Part shown: piece by piece, positions 6,207 to 12,449 of the stretch
Position numbering within the stretch: position 1 is the first letter of the stretch
How the letters are laid out: each line of letters starts with the position of its first letter
The notes under the pieces: model-generated
What the model saw: the letters and a program-made list of their open reading frames with translations, nothing else
What the model was told of the DNA's origin: nothing
The model's database searches: none
Made by a program: the position numbers and the translations under genes
From: CAYGWP01 sp964353455
GTDB lineage: Bacteria > Planctomycetota > Phycisphaerae > FEN-1346
Direction of reading: 5' to 3'
NCBI GenBank assembly: GCA_964353455.1
Contig: CAYGWP010000182.1
Coordinates: 1 to 12,449, forward strand
Length of the DNA stretch: 12,449 nt

Positions 6207-8432
6207 ATGCAGGCCGCAAAGGATGCCATCATCCTTAATGAACACCTCCGTGGCGTCGAGAGCACGATATTCTGCATGGACGTCCGCGCCTACGGCAAGG
6301 GCTTCGACCGGTTCGTGGAGCGGGCGCGCGAGGAGCAGGACGTGCGGTTCCTCCGCGCCCGCGTCTCCTCCGTGGAGGCCGACCCCGACACGGAGAACCT
6401 CCTCGTGCGTTACAACACCGAGGACGGCCGGCTCGCGGAGGAGTCTTTCGACCTGCTGGTGCTCTCGGTCGGGCTGTGCGCCTCCGACGCCGTGCGCCAG
6501 GCCGTGCGGCGGCTGGGCGTCCAGACTGATGAATACGGGTTCGTCCGGACCACGGGTCTGGCGCCCCTCGAGAGTTCCCGCCGGGGGGTGTTCGTGTGCG
6601 GCACGGCGTCCGGCCCGAAGGACATCCCGGAGTCCGTCATCCAGGCGTCTGGCGCCTCATCTGCCGTGCTCGCGATGCTCTCTGGCCTCGAATCGAAGCA
6701 ACTGAAGGTGACGCGCCCGACGCCGATCGACCTGCGCGGCGAGCCGACGCGGATCGGCGTCTTCGTGTGCCGCTGCGGCATCAACATCGCCTCCACGGTG
6801 GATGTGCCCGCGGTCGTCCAATACGCCGCAACCTTGCCGAAGGTTGCCCACGCCCAGGAATTTCTCTTCGCCTGCGCGAAGGACTCGCAGAAGATGATTA
6901 CCCAGGCGATCCACGAGAAGCGGCTGACGTGCGTGGTCGTCGCCGCGTGCACGCCGCGCACGCATGAGCCGCTCTTCCAGGGGACGCTCGAGGCCAGCGG
7001 CCTGAACCCCTACCTCTTCGCGTTCGCCAACATCCGGGAGCAGTGTTCCTGGGTCCACCAGACGGCGCCCGAGGAGGCTACCGCGAAGGCGAAGGATCTT
7101 GTGCGAATGGCGGTGGCCAAGGCGTCTCGCCTGGAACCGCTCGAAAAGAGCAGGCTGCCCGTCAACCACACGGCCCTGGTCATAGGCGGCGGCCTGGCGG
7201 GGCTGACCGCCGCCCTGGACCTGGCCGCCCAGGGGTACCCCGTCCATGTGGTGGAGCGCGAAGCCGAACTCGGCGGGCACCTCCGCTCGATCCACCGCAC
7301 GCTCGCAGGGGAGAAGACCGACGGGTTCCTGAAGGACCTCGTCAAGAACGTGAAGTCAAACGACCGGATCACCGTCCACCTCTCGAAGAGCATTCAGGCG
7401 ATCTCCGGGTACGTCGGGAACTTTAAGACGCAACTGGCCGGCGGCTTGTCCGCCATAGCCCCAGCGGGGGCGGAGGCGGAAGGCGAGCCGATCGAGCACG
7501 GCGTGGTGATCGTGGCCTCGGGCGCGGCCGAGGTCGTCCCGCACGAGTACCTCTACGGCCAGGACGATCGCGTGATGACCCAGACGCAATTCGAGAAGGC
7601 CCTGGAGACCGGCCGCGGGACCGGTCGCCTCAAGACGGTTGTGATGATCCAGTGCGTCGGGTCGCGCGACGCGGGCCACCCGTACTGTAGTCGCATCTGC
7701 TGCGGCACGGCCATCAAGAACGCACTGCACCTGAAGGAACTCGAGGCCAAGGCCCGCGTGTTCGTCCTCTGCCGCGACGTGCGGGTCTATGGGCTGAACG
7801 AGCGGTGGTACGGCCGGGCGCGGGAACAGGGCGTGGTGTTCCTTCGGTACGACGAGGCGGCCAAGCCCGGCGTCTCCGTCGAAAACGGGCGGCTCCTGGT
7901 GCGGGCGAAAGACGACATCCTGGGCCGCACGCTGGCGATCGACGCCGACGCCGTCGTTCTGAGCGCCGGCATCGAACCCTCGAAGGGTAACCGCGCGCTG
8001 TCGCAACTCCTGAAGGTGCCCCTGGACGCGGACGGCTTCTTTCTGGAGGCGCACGTCAAACTGCGGCCGGTGGATTTCGCCACCGAGGGGGTGTTCGTCT
8101 GCGGCCTGGCGCATTACCCGAAGGACATCGGGGAGAGCATCGCCCAGGCACGGGCGGCGGCGTCGCGCGCGGCCACCATCCTCAGCAAGTCCGAGATCGA
8201 GGCCGAAGGCAAGGTCGCCACGGTTGACCGCTTGCGATGCAGCGGATGCGGGGCGTGCATCGACGTCTGTGCATACAAGGCCATCGAACTGGATCCCCTT
8301 CTCAGGATCGCCGTCGTCAACGAGGCCACCTGCAAAGGCTGCGGCACATGCACGGCCACCTGCCGCGCAGGCGCGATTGACCTCAAGGGCTTCCGCAACG
8401 ACCAGGTTCTTGAGGCCGTTAACGCGATTTGA
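6207..8432 (+). CDS. hdrA: HdrA, remainder: end of module 1 plus a complete second HdrA module
   Basis: The frame is open from 6189; the first ATG is 6207 and gives 741 residues. Numbered from that ATG, residues 1-165 finish the first FAD module (VFVCGTASGPKDIPESVIQA near 128-147). VFVCRCGINIASTVDV (185-200) opens the typical HdrA N-terminal domain, with AACTPRTHEPLFQ near 246-258. VIGGGLAGLTAALDLAAQG (325-343) is a second FAD-binding fold. IQCVGSRDAGHPYCSRICC supplies C483, C494, C498 and C499 for a flavin-domain cluster. The C-terminal ferredoxin has C678, C681, C684, C688 and C709, C712, C715, C719. The second module lacks the inserted ferredoxin of the first. Restarting at 6207 would omit the three cysteines coded at 6189-6206, and no good ribosome-binding site precedes it. 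An mvhD paralogue starts eight bases after the stop. Confidence 0.9.
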   Translation: MQAAKDAIILNEHLRGVESTIFCMDVRAYGKGFDRFVERAREEQDVRFLRARVSSVEADPDTENLLVRYNTEDGRLAEESFDLLVLSVGLCASDAVRQAVRRLGVQTDEYGFVRTTGLAPLESSRRGVFVCGTASGPKDIPESVIQASGASSAVLAMLSGLESKQLKVTRPTPIDLRGEPTRIGVFVCRCGINIASTVDVPAVVQYAATLPKVAHAQEFLFACAKDSQKMITQAIHEKRLTCVVVAACTPRTHEPLFQGTLEASGLNPYLFAFANIREQCSWVHQTAPEEATAKAKDLVRMAVAKASRLEPLEKSRLPVNHTALVIGGGLAGLTAALDLAAQGYPVHVVEREAELGGHLRSIHRTLAGEKTDGFLKDLVKNVKSNDRITVHLSKSIQAISGYVGNFKTQLAGGLSAIAPAGAEAEGEPIEHGVVIVASGAAEVVPHEYLYGQDDRVMTQTQFEKALETGRGTGRLKTVVMIQCVGSRDAGHPYCSRICCGTAIKNALHLKELEAKARVFVLCRDVRVYGLNERWYGRAREQGVVFLRYDEAAKPGVSVENGRLLVRAKDDILGRTLAIDADAVVLSAGIEPSKGNRALSQLLKVPLDADGFFLEAHVKLRPVDFATEGVFVCGLAHYPKDIGESIAQARAAASRAATILSKSEIEAEGKVATVDRLRCSGCGACIDVCAYKAIELDPLLRIAVVNEATCKGCGTCTATCRAGAIDLKGFRNDQVLEAVNAI

Positions 8433-8440
8433 GGCGAATG

Positions 8441-8896
8441 ATGAGCCAGACCACAAGCGTACAGGAACCCGCGGCCAAGAAGGCTTGGGAACCCAAAGTC
8501 GTGGCGTTCCTCTGCAACTGGTGCTCTTACGCCGGGGCAGACCTGGCGGGCGTCAGCCGCATCCAGTACCCGCCCAACGTCCGGGTCATCCGAGTGCCGT
8601 GCTCCGGCCGCATCAACCCGGCGTTCCTGCTGCGCGCCTTGCAGAATGGGGCCGACGCCGTGCTCGTCTCCGGCTGCCACCCGGGCGACTGCCATTACAT
8701 CAGCGGCAACCTGGCGGCCCGGCGAAAGTTTGCGCTTCTGAAGGACCTTCTCCGGTACGTCGGGCTCGAGCCCGAACGGGTCCAGTTCACATGGGTGTCG
8801 GCCTCCGAGGGTGGGCGTTTCGCCGCCGTTGTCGAGAAGGTCGTTCAAGAGGTCCGACGGATCGGCCCTAACAAGAAACTGGTGAAGAGCCTATGA
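8441..8896 (+). CDS. flxD: Second MvhD paralogue (FlxD-type [2Fe-2S] subunit)
   Basis: This 151-residue MvhD-family protein has the same signatures as the first copy: LCNWCSYAGADLAG, CSGR and SGCHPGDCHY. It keeps the [2Fe-2S] cysteines and differs by a longer, polar N-terminus and a lysine-rich C-terminus. GAGG at 8431-8434 is six bases before ATG 8441; the ATG at 8438 is also possible but sits only three bases from it. It starts eight bases after hdrA and overlaps the next gene by four bases (ATGA at 8893-8896). Its place between hdrA and flx-type reductase genes suggests it is FlxD, the connector between the NAD(P)H-oxidising module and HdrA, while the 54-473 copy serves the hydrogenase. 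The division of labour is inferred from order only. Confidence 0.9.
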   Translation: MSQTTSVQEPAAKKAWEPKVVAFLCNWCSYAGADLAGVSRIQYPPNVRVIRVPCSGRINPAFLLRALQNGADAVLVSGCHPGDCHYISGNLAARRKFALLKDLLRYVGLEPERVQFTWVSASEGGRFAAVVEKVVQEVRRIGPNKKLVKSL

Positions 8897-9909
8897 CCGC
8901 CAGCCACGGAATTGAGGCGCGTTTGCGCGAGACGGCCGAGGGCCTCCTCCGCGATAAAAAGGTGACCCTCTTCCTCGGCTACGAGAAGGCAAGCCTGCCT
9001 CTGCGCACGGCGCCGGTCTTCCTCACCGCGGCCGACCAAGCCAGGCGGTTGGCCTGGAACCCCTTCTGCTCTCTGAACCTGGCTGTCTATCTGCCGCAGA
9101 TGTTCAAGGCCCCCGCCGACGCCCGGGAGGCCAAGGCTGCGCCGCCGCCGCCGACCGTCGGCGTGGTCCTGAAGGGGTGCGACACGCGGTCCGTGGTCGC
9201 CCTCATTCAGGAACGCCAACTGCCGCGCGAGCGCTTGGTGCTCGTCGGCATTGCGTGCCAGGGCATCGTTGACACGCACAAGGCGGAACGGGTCCTGGGC
9301 GAGCACGAGGTGCTGGGGGCCGGGGAGGATGCCCACGGGAACATCCGCGTCGTGGTGGAAGATGGAACGGAGGTCACGCTTCGCCGGGAAGACGTCCTGA
9401 CGGACACCTGCCTGGAATGCCGGTCGCCTACGCCCGCGGTCCACGATATCCTGCTCGGCGAGAGCGTCGAAGGCAGGGCCGCGGATGCCGTCCGCCGACG
9501 GGCCGTCGAATTCGAGTCCAAACCGCCGGATGCACGCTGGGCACGATTCCAGGAGATCCTCTCGAAGTGTATCCGCTGCAACGCCTGCCGTCAGGCGTGT
9601 CCCATGTGCTACTGCAAGGATTGCCTGCTGGACCAGACCCGGCCGCGCTGGATTGGCGCCGGCACAGACCTCTCGGACGTCACGATCTTTCACCTAATGC
9701 GGGCATTCCACCTCGCGGGGCGCTGCACGGAATGCGGGGCCTGCGTGCGGGCGTGCCCGATGGGGATCGACGCCCGCCTCCTGGCGCGGAGGTTGAGCAG
9801 GGAGGTCGAGGACCTTTACGGATACCGGCCCGGCGAGGCCGCCGAGGCGACGCCGCTCCTGTCGGCTTTTGCCATGGACGACCCGCAGGAGTTTTTGACG
9901 GAACCCTGA
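8893..9909 (+). CDS. Dicluster ferredoxin protein, FlxC/FdhB-like
   Basis: This 338-residue protein joins an FrhB/FdhB-like N-terminal region (LKGCDTRSVVALIQERQ near 93-109, LVLVGIACQG near 116-124) to a C-terminal pair of [4Fe-4S] motifs. The cluster cysteines are C226, C229, C232, C236 (CIRCNACRQACPM) and C278, C281, C284, C288 (CTECGACVRACPM). Extra cysteines at 173, 176, 239, 241 and 244 could bind another centre. It resembles the iron-sulfur subunits of the FlxABCD NADH-oxidising module and of cytosolic formate dehydrogenases. No molybdenum or tungsten formate dehydrogenase gene is present, so the Flx reading is favoured. Its ATG overlaps the stop of the MvhD paralogue. The family assignment is firm; the exact name FlxC is not. 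Confidence 0.8.
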   Translation: MTASHGIEARLRETAEGLLRDKKVTLFLGYEKASLPLRTAPVFLTAADQARRLAWNPFCSLNLAVYLPQMFKAPADAREAKAAPPPPTVGVVLKGCDTRSVVALIQERQLPRERLVLVGIACQGIVDTHKAERVLGEHEVLGAGEDAHGNIRVVVEDGTEVTLRREDVLTDTCLECRSPTPAVHDILLGESVEGRAADAVRRRAVEFESKPPDARWARFQEILSKCIRCNACRQACPMCYCKDCLLDQTRPRWIGAGTDLSDVTIFHLMRAFHLAGRCTECGACVRACPMGIDARLLARRLSREVEDLYGYRPGEAAEATPLLSAFAMDDPQEFLTEP

Positions 9910-9915
9910 AAAGAA

Positions 9916-9936
9916 CCCGCCCTGCGGACTGGCGGG
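9916..9936 (+). other. Small GC hairpin after the ferredoxin gene
   Basis: CCCGCC at 9916-9921 can pair with GGCGGG at 9931-9936 across a nine-base loop. No T-run follows directly, so it is not a convincing terminator on its own. It lies immediately before the 28-nt repeat in the only sizeable gap of the Flx section. Confidence 0.45.
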
Positions 9937-9941
9937 CGACT

Positions 9942-9969
9942 TTAGGGGTCCTGGACCCTTTTCTTTTCC
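9942..9969. repeat. 28-nt repeat, left copy, with terminator-like hairpin and T-run
   Basis: This stretch is the exact reverse complement of the last 28 bases of the window (12422-12449). Its core is the near-palindrome GGGTCCTGGACCC (9946-9958), which can form a five-base-pair stem with a CTG loop, extendable by a G-T and an A-T pair. TTTTCTTTT (9959-9967) follows. On the + strand it looks like a weak intrinsic terminator, yet it sits between two genes of the same presumed operon. An interspersed repeat or partial terminator/processing site is more likely than a full stop. Confidence 0.85.
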
Positions 9970-10002
9970 CGATCGTGGGCCTGCGCACCGCTGGAGGGCG
10001 CG

Positions 10003-11049
10003 ATGACCGAAAAGCGGATTTCTTACACGGACCTGGACCGGCTCCTCGCCCGGCTCGCGGTCGCCGACGCGCCAAAGCCGCTATGGCGACGGCGCGAGGA
10101 AAGAGCCGTCTGCGCGCCGCGGAAGGATGAGGCGGGCGAGGTGGCGCTCCTGGCGCTGGCGCGCGACGAACCGGTCGATCTGGAGTACGGGAACTTCCGG
10201 CTGTCGCCCAAGGCCTTCCTCTTTCCTCAGAATCAGACGCTGGTCCTCTTCAGGGACGGAAAGGCTGAGGAACCCGACCTGCCGGGCCGCGAGACGATCC
10301 TCTTCGGCGTGCGGCCATGCGACGCCAGGGCCATCCGGGCGCTGGACAGGGTATTCCTGGACGGCGACCTGCGCGATCCCTACTACGCCGCGCGCCGCGC
10401 CGCAGTCACGGTGATCGCGCTGGCGTGTGCGCGGCCCATGTCGAGTTGCTTCTGCACCTCGGTTGGGGGCGGTCCGGGCGATACGGCCGGTGCGGATGTG
10501 CTCGCCGTCGCCCTGGAGAAGGACCTGCTTCTGAAGGCCGAGAGCCCCAAGGGGGAGCAACTCCTGTCATCCGTATCGGACCTGCTTGCCGACGCCGGCC
10601 CCGCGGCCATCAAGGAAGCGGAGGAGCGGATTCAGGCGGCAGCGGATCAGATGGCGCCGGTGGAAGTGGAGAACATTGCCCGGCGGCTGGGCGATGCCTA
10701 CGAATCGCCTCTCTGGCAAGACGCCGGCCGGAAATGCCTCGGATGCGGGACGTGCAGTTTCCTGTGTCCGACGTGCCACTGCTTCGATATCACGGACGAG
10801 GTCCGCAACGGCACGGGCCGGCGCATCCGGACGTGGGATTGCTGCGCGTATCCGCTCTTCACGCTGCATGCCTCCGGCCACAATCCCCGGCCCACGCCCA
10901 AGGAGCGGTGGCGCCAGCGGCTCATGCACAAGTTCCGCTACGCGGTCGAGAATTTTGATTCGCTTTTCTGCGTGGGCTGCGGCCGCTGCATCCGGAATTG
11001 CCCGGTGGGCATGGACCTGCGAACGGTGCTCAAGGAAGTTGGAGCGTGA
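10003..11049 (+). CDS. flxB: AsrA/FlxB-like iron-sulfur subunit
   Basis: This 348-residue protein resembles AsrA of anaerobic sulfite reductase, the beta subunit of archaeal sulfhydrogenases, and FlxB. These pass electrons between a FAD/NAD(P) reductase subunit and downstream partners. GVRPCDARAI (102-111) and SSCFCTSVGGGPGD (147-160) are typical N-terminal segments. Two [4Fe-4S] motifs follow: C245, C248, C251, C255 (CLGCGTCSFLCP), with C258 and C260 close behind, and C323, C326, C329, C333 (CVGCGRCIRNCP). GGAGG at 9993-9997 precedes ATG 10003 by five bases. flxA starts three bases after its stop, matching the usual adjacent pairing of AsrA-like and AsrB-like proteins. No siroheme sulfite reductase subunit (AsrC) is present, so sulfite reduction is not supported. 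Confidence 0.87.
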   Translation: MTEKRISYTDLDRLLARLAVADAPKPLWRRREERAVCAPRKDEAGEVALLALARDEPVDLEYGNFRLSPKAFLFPQNQTLVLFRDGKAEEPDLPGRETILFGVRPCDARAIRALDRVFLDGDLRDPYYAARRAAVTVIALACARPMSSCFCTSVGGGPGDTAGADVLAVALEKDLLLKAESPKGEQLLSSVSDLLADAGPAAIKEAEERIQAAADQMAPVEVENIARRLGDAYESPLWQDAGRKCLGCGTCSFLCPTCHCFDITDEVRNGTGRRIRTWDCCAYPLFTLHASGHNPRPTPKERWRQRLMHKFRYAVENFDSLFCVGCGRCIRNCPVGMDLRTVLKEVGA

Positions 11050-11052
11050 CCG

Positions 11053-11895
11053 ATGGCCAGGAACCCGTATCTTCCGTACCCCGCGCGGATCGACGCATGT
11101 ATCGTCGAGAACGAAGCGCGGGACCTGAAGACGTTCCGGCTCGCATTCGAGGACCCCGCGAGCGCCGTGGATTTCAACTACCTGCCCGGCCAGTTCGCCG
11201 AACTTTCTCTGCCGGGGGTGGGCGAGGCGCCGTTCGGGATCGCGTCCTCGCCGACGGAGACCGGCTGCCTGCTTTTCAGCGTCAAGCGGACGGGACTCTT
11301 CACGAACGAACTCCACAGCCTGGAACCGGGCGTCCGGATCGGCGTCCGCGGACCGATGGGCAGGCCGTTCCCCTGGGAGCGCATGGCCGGCAAGGACCTG
11401 CTCGTCATCGGCGGCGGATTCGCCTTCACGACGCTTCGCTCAGCCATCGTGTACATCCTCGACGCCGCCCACCGGGGCCGCTTCGGCGCCCTCCGCGTGA
11501 TCTACGGCGCCAGGACGCCGGGCGAACTCATGTACCGAAAAGACCTGGCCCAATGGCAGGCGCGGGACGACCTTGAGGTTCACCTGACCGTCGATAAGGC
11601 CGATGAGGGCTGGACAGGACACGTGGGCGTGGTGACGACCGTCCTGGAAAAGTTGAAACCCAGCCCGGAGCGCACCCTGGCCATTGTCTGCGGCCCGCCG
11701 GTCATGCTCCGGTTCGCGCTCGTGTCGCTCGGCAATCTTGGGTTCGCCGACGGTGCGATCATCCTCTCTCTGGAGATGCGGATGAAATGCGGGATCGGCA
11801 AGTGCGGCCGGTGCAACATCGGCAGCAAGTACGTCTGCCAGGACGGCCCCGTCTTCACCCGCGAGGAACTCAGGGCACTTCCGGTCGAGTATTAG
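11053..11895 (+). CDS. flxA: FlxA/AsrB-like FAD- and NAD(P)-binding reductase with [2Fe-2S] tail
   Basis: This 280-residue protein belongs to the ferredoxin-NADP reductase superfamily, subgroup AsrB/HydG/FlxA. It oxidises NAD(P)H or reduces NAD(P)+ and hands electrons to the adjacent iron-sulfur subunit. A FAD-binding barrel covers about residues 1-105, with LPGQFAELSLPGVGEAPFGI at 44-63. The nucleotide-binding part starts at VIGGGFAFTTLRS (118-130), and VCGPPVMLRF follows at 212-221. The C-terminal [2Fe-2S] motif has C246, C251, C254 and C262 (CGIGKCGRCNIGSKYVCQDG). Length and domain order are normal. GGAG at 11041-11044 is eight bases before ATG 11053. The loop reads GGGFAFTTLRS where relatives often have GGGIGxAPLRS, a mild difference. 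The stop is TAG 11893-11895. Confidence 0.9.
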   Translation: MARNPYLPYPARIDACIVENEARDLKTFRLAFEDPASAVDFNYLPGQFAELSLPGVGEAPFGIASSPTETGCLLFSVKRTGLFTNELHSLEPGVRIGVRGPMGRPFPWERMAGKDLLVIGGGFAFTTLRSAIVYILDAAHRGRFGALRVIYGARTPGELMYRKDLAQWQARDDLEVHLTVDKADEGWTGHVGVVTTVLEKLKPSPERTLAIVCGPPVMLRFALVSLGNLGFADGAIILSLEMRMKCGIGKCGRCNIGSKYVCQDGPVFTREELRALPVEY

Positions 11896-11917
11896 CGGTC
11901 CTTATCGGCGAAAGCAA

Positions 11918-12449
11918 CCCCCGCAGATCATCCACCTGACGGACCGCATGGATTACTTGTCGGCCCTGATGAACAACTGGGTTGTCTCCAGGACGGTGGA
12001 GAAGGCCGCGGGCATCGCCACCAACGCCCGCATCGAGACGATCCGCACGCTGATGGCCGAACTCCAGCGCCTCCAGAGCCACGTCTTGTGGTGGGGTGTC
12101 ATGGGCATGGACCTCGGCGCGTTTACGCCGTTCCTGTACGGGTTCCGCGAGCGAGAGATCATCGGCCGGATCTTCGAGGAGACCATCGGCGCACGCCTGA
12201 CCATGAACTACGTTCAGCCGGGGGGGGTGATGTTCGACGTCCATCCGGACTTCGTCAAGAACGTGAAGGCGCTCCTCGCCTACATGGGGCCGATCATCGA
12301 GGAATGCGACGTCCTCGTGTCCGGGAACGTCATCATCCAGGAGCGGTTGCGCAAGATCGGCAGAGAGTCTGCCGAGCGGGCCGTCTCGCTGGGGTGCACC
12401 GGCCCCGTCCTGCGCGCGAGCGGAAAAGAAAAGGGTCCAGGACCCCTAA
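11918..12449 (+). pseudogene. nuoD: nuoD fragment (complex I 49-kDa subunit), truncated at both ends
   Basis: From about 11918 a frame reads PPQIIHLTDRMDYLSALMNN and continues through ELQRLQSHVLWWGVMGMDLG and FTPFLYGFREREIIGRIFEE to GCTGPVLRAS. This is unmistakably the middle of NuoD, the quinone-site subunit of NADH:quinone oxidoreductase. The first 70-80 residues, with the usual GPQHPATHG and HRGIEK motifs, are missing; only 22 bases separate the flxA stop from the first matching codon. The only nearby ATG (11948) has no ribosome-binding site and lies inside the conserved region. At the other end, family similarity stops after RASG. The frame then enters the 28-nt repeat, reads KEKGPGPL and leaves the window open. 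It is either a gene remnant or an assembly join. Confidence 0.82.
12422..12449. repeat. 28-nt repeat, right copy (inverted), at the window edge
   Basis: Exactly inverted copy of 9942-9969, about 2.45 kb away, enclosing flxB, flxA and the nuoD fragment. It contains AAAAGAAAAGGGTCCAGGACC and ends at the last base of the window, so its true length is unknown. It begins at the codon after RAS of the nuoD fragment, where similarity to NuoD ends. On the - strand it has the hairpin plus T-run arrangement. Confidence 0.9.

Noticed and set aside
8893..9909. Formate dehydrogenase beta subunit
   Set aside because: The N-terminal part is FdhB-like, but no catalytic formate dehydrogenase gene lies in the window.
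9944..9967. Strong intrinsic terminator between the ferredoxin gene and flxB
   Set aside because: The stem is only five to seven pairs, the T-run is interrupted by C, and the same sequence occurs as a repeat elsewhere; it is recorded as a repeat with terminator-like features only.
5392..11052. Shared 12-base string GGAGCGTGACCG at the frhB-hdrA and flxB-flxA junctions
   Set aside because: Both are a Shine-Dalgarno, a Gly-Ala-stop or Ala-stop ending and a start codon in a GC-rich context; chance similarity is enough.
10003..11895. Anaerobic sulfite reductase (AsrAB)
   Set aside because: The pair resembles AsrA and AsrB, but no siroheme AsrC follows; its neighbours are an MvhD paralogue and HdrA, which fits Flx better.

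Overview
The window is GC-rich and tightly packed, with every gene on the + strand. It encodes a soluble, oxygen-sensitive electron-transfer system made almost entirely of iron-sulfur and flavin proteins: a group 3c [NiFe]-hydrogenase (MvhD, MvhG, MvhA), its maturation protease, heterodisulfide-reductase parts (HdrC, a large two-module HdrA), an FrhB-family flavo-iron-sulfur protein, and an NAD(P)H-oxidising Flx-type module (an MvhD/FlxD paralogue, two ferredoxin-type proteins, and a FAD/NAD(P)/[2Fe-2S] reductase). No predicted product has a signal peptide or membrane segment, so the complex should be cytoplasmic. The Flx module, the bacterial-type NuoD fragment and the ACTCCGC heptad repeats point to an anaerobic bacterium, plausibly from Planctomycetota or a related uncultured lineage. 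That placement is a guess from style, not proof.

Layout. Bases 1-44 are the last codons of an upstream gene that looks like the C-terminus of another HdrA. mvhD (54-473) follows. A 148-base gap then holds a strong heptad-based inverted repeat, followed by a 69-residue protein of unknown function (622-831), mvhG (868-1830) and mvhA (1837-3285). The protease gene overlaps the end of mvhA (3266-3796). Then come hdrC (3809-4294), an FrhB-like gene (4291-5400), and hdrA (5403-8432), which is cut by an in-frame TAA at 6186-6188. The Flx part is flxD/mvhD2 (8441-8896), a dicluster ferredoxin protein (8893-9909), a 93-base gap with a 28-nt repeat, an AsrA-like flxB (10003-11049) and flxA (11053-11895). 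The window closes with a nuoD fragment missing both ends; its 3' break coincides with the inverted copy of the 28-nt repeat.

How the genes may work together (inference from families). MvhG/MvhA split H2 and pass electrons through an MvhD to HdrA. FlxA/B/C oxidise NAD(P)H, or reduce NAD(P)+, and connect through the second MvhD/FlxD. HdrA is the flavin bifurcation hub that exchanges with ferredoxin. HdrC would normally lead to HdrB, but no HdrB (CCG-domain) gene is present here; an FrhB-family flavoprotein sits in its place directly after hdrC. The set therefore looks like a bifurcating or confurcating complex linking H2, NAD(P)H, ferredoxin and an unknown acceptor. The main caution is the TAA inside hdrA. 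It replaces a tyrosine codon immediately before a cluster-ligand cysteine and, if real, would disable the hub.
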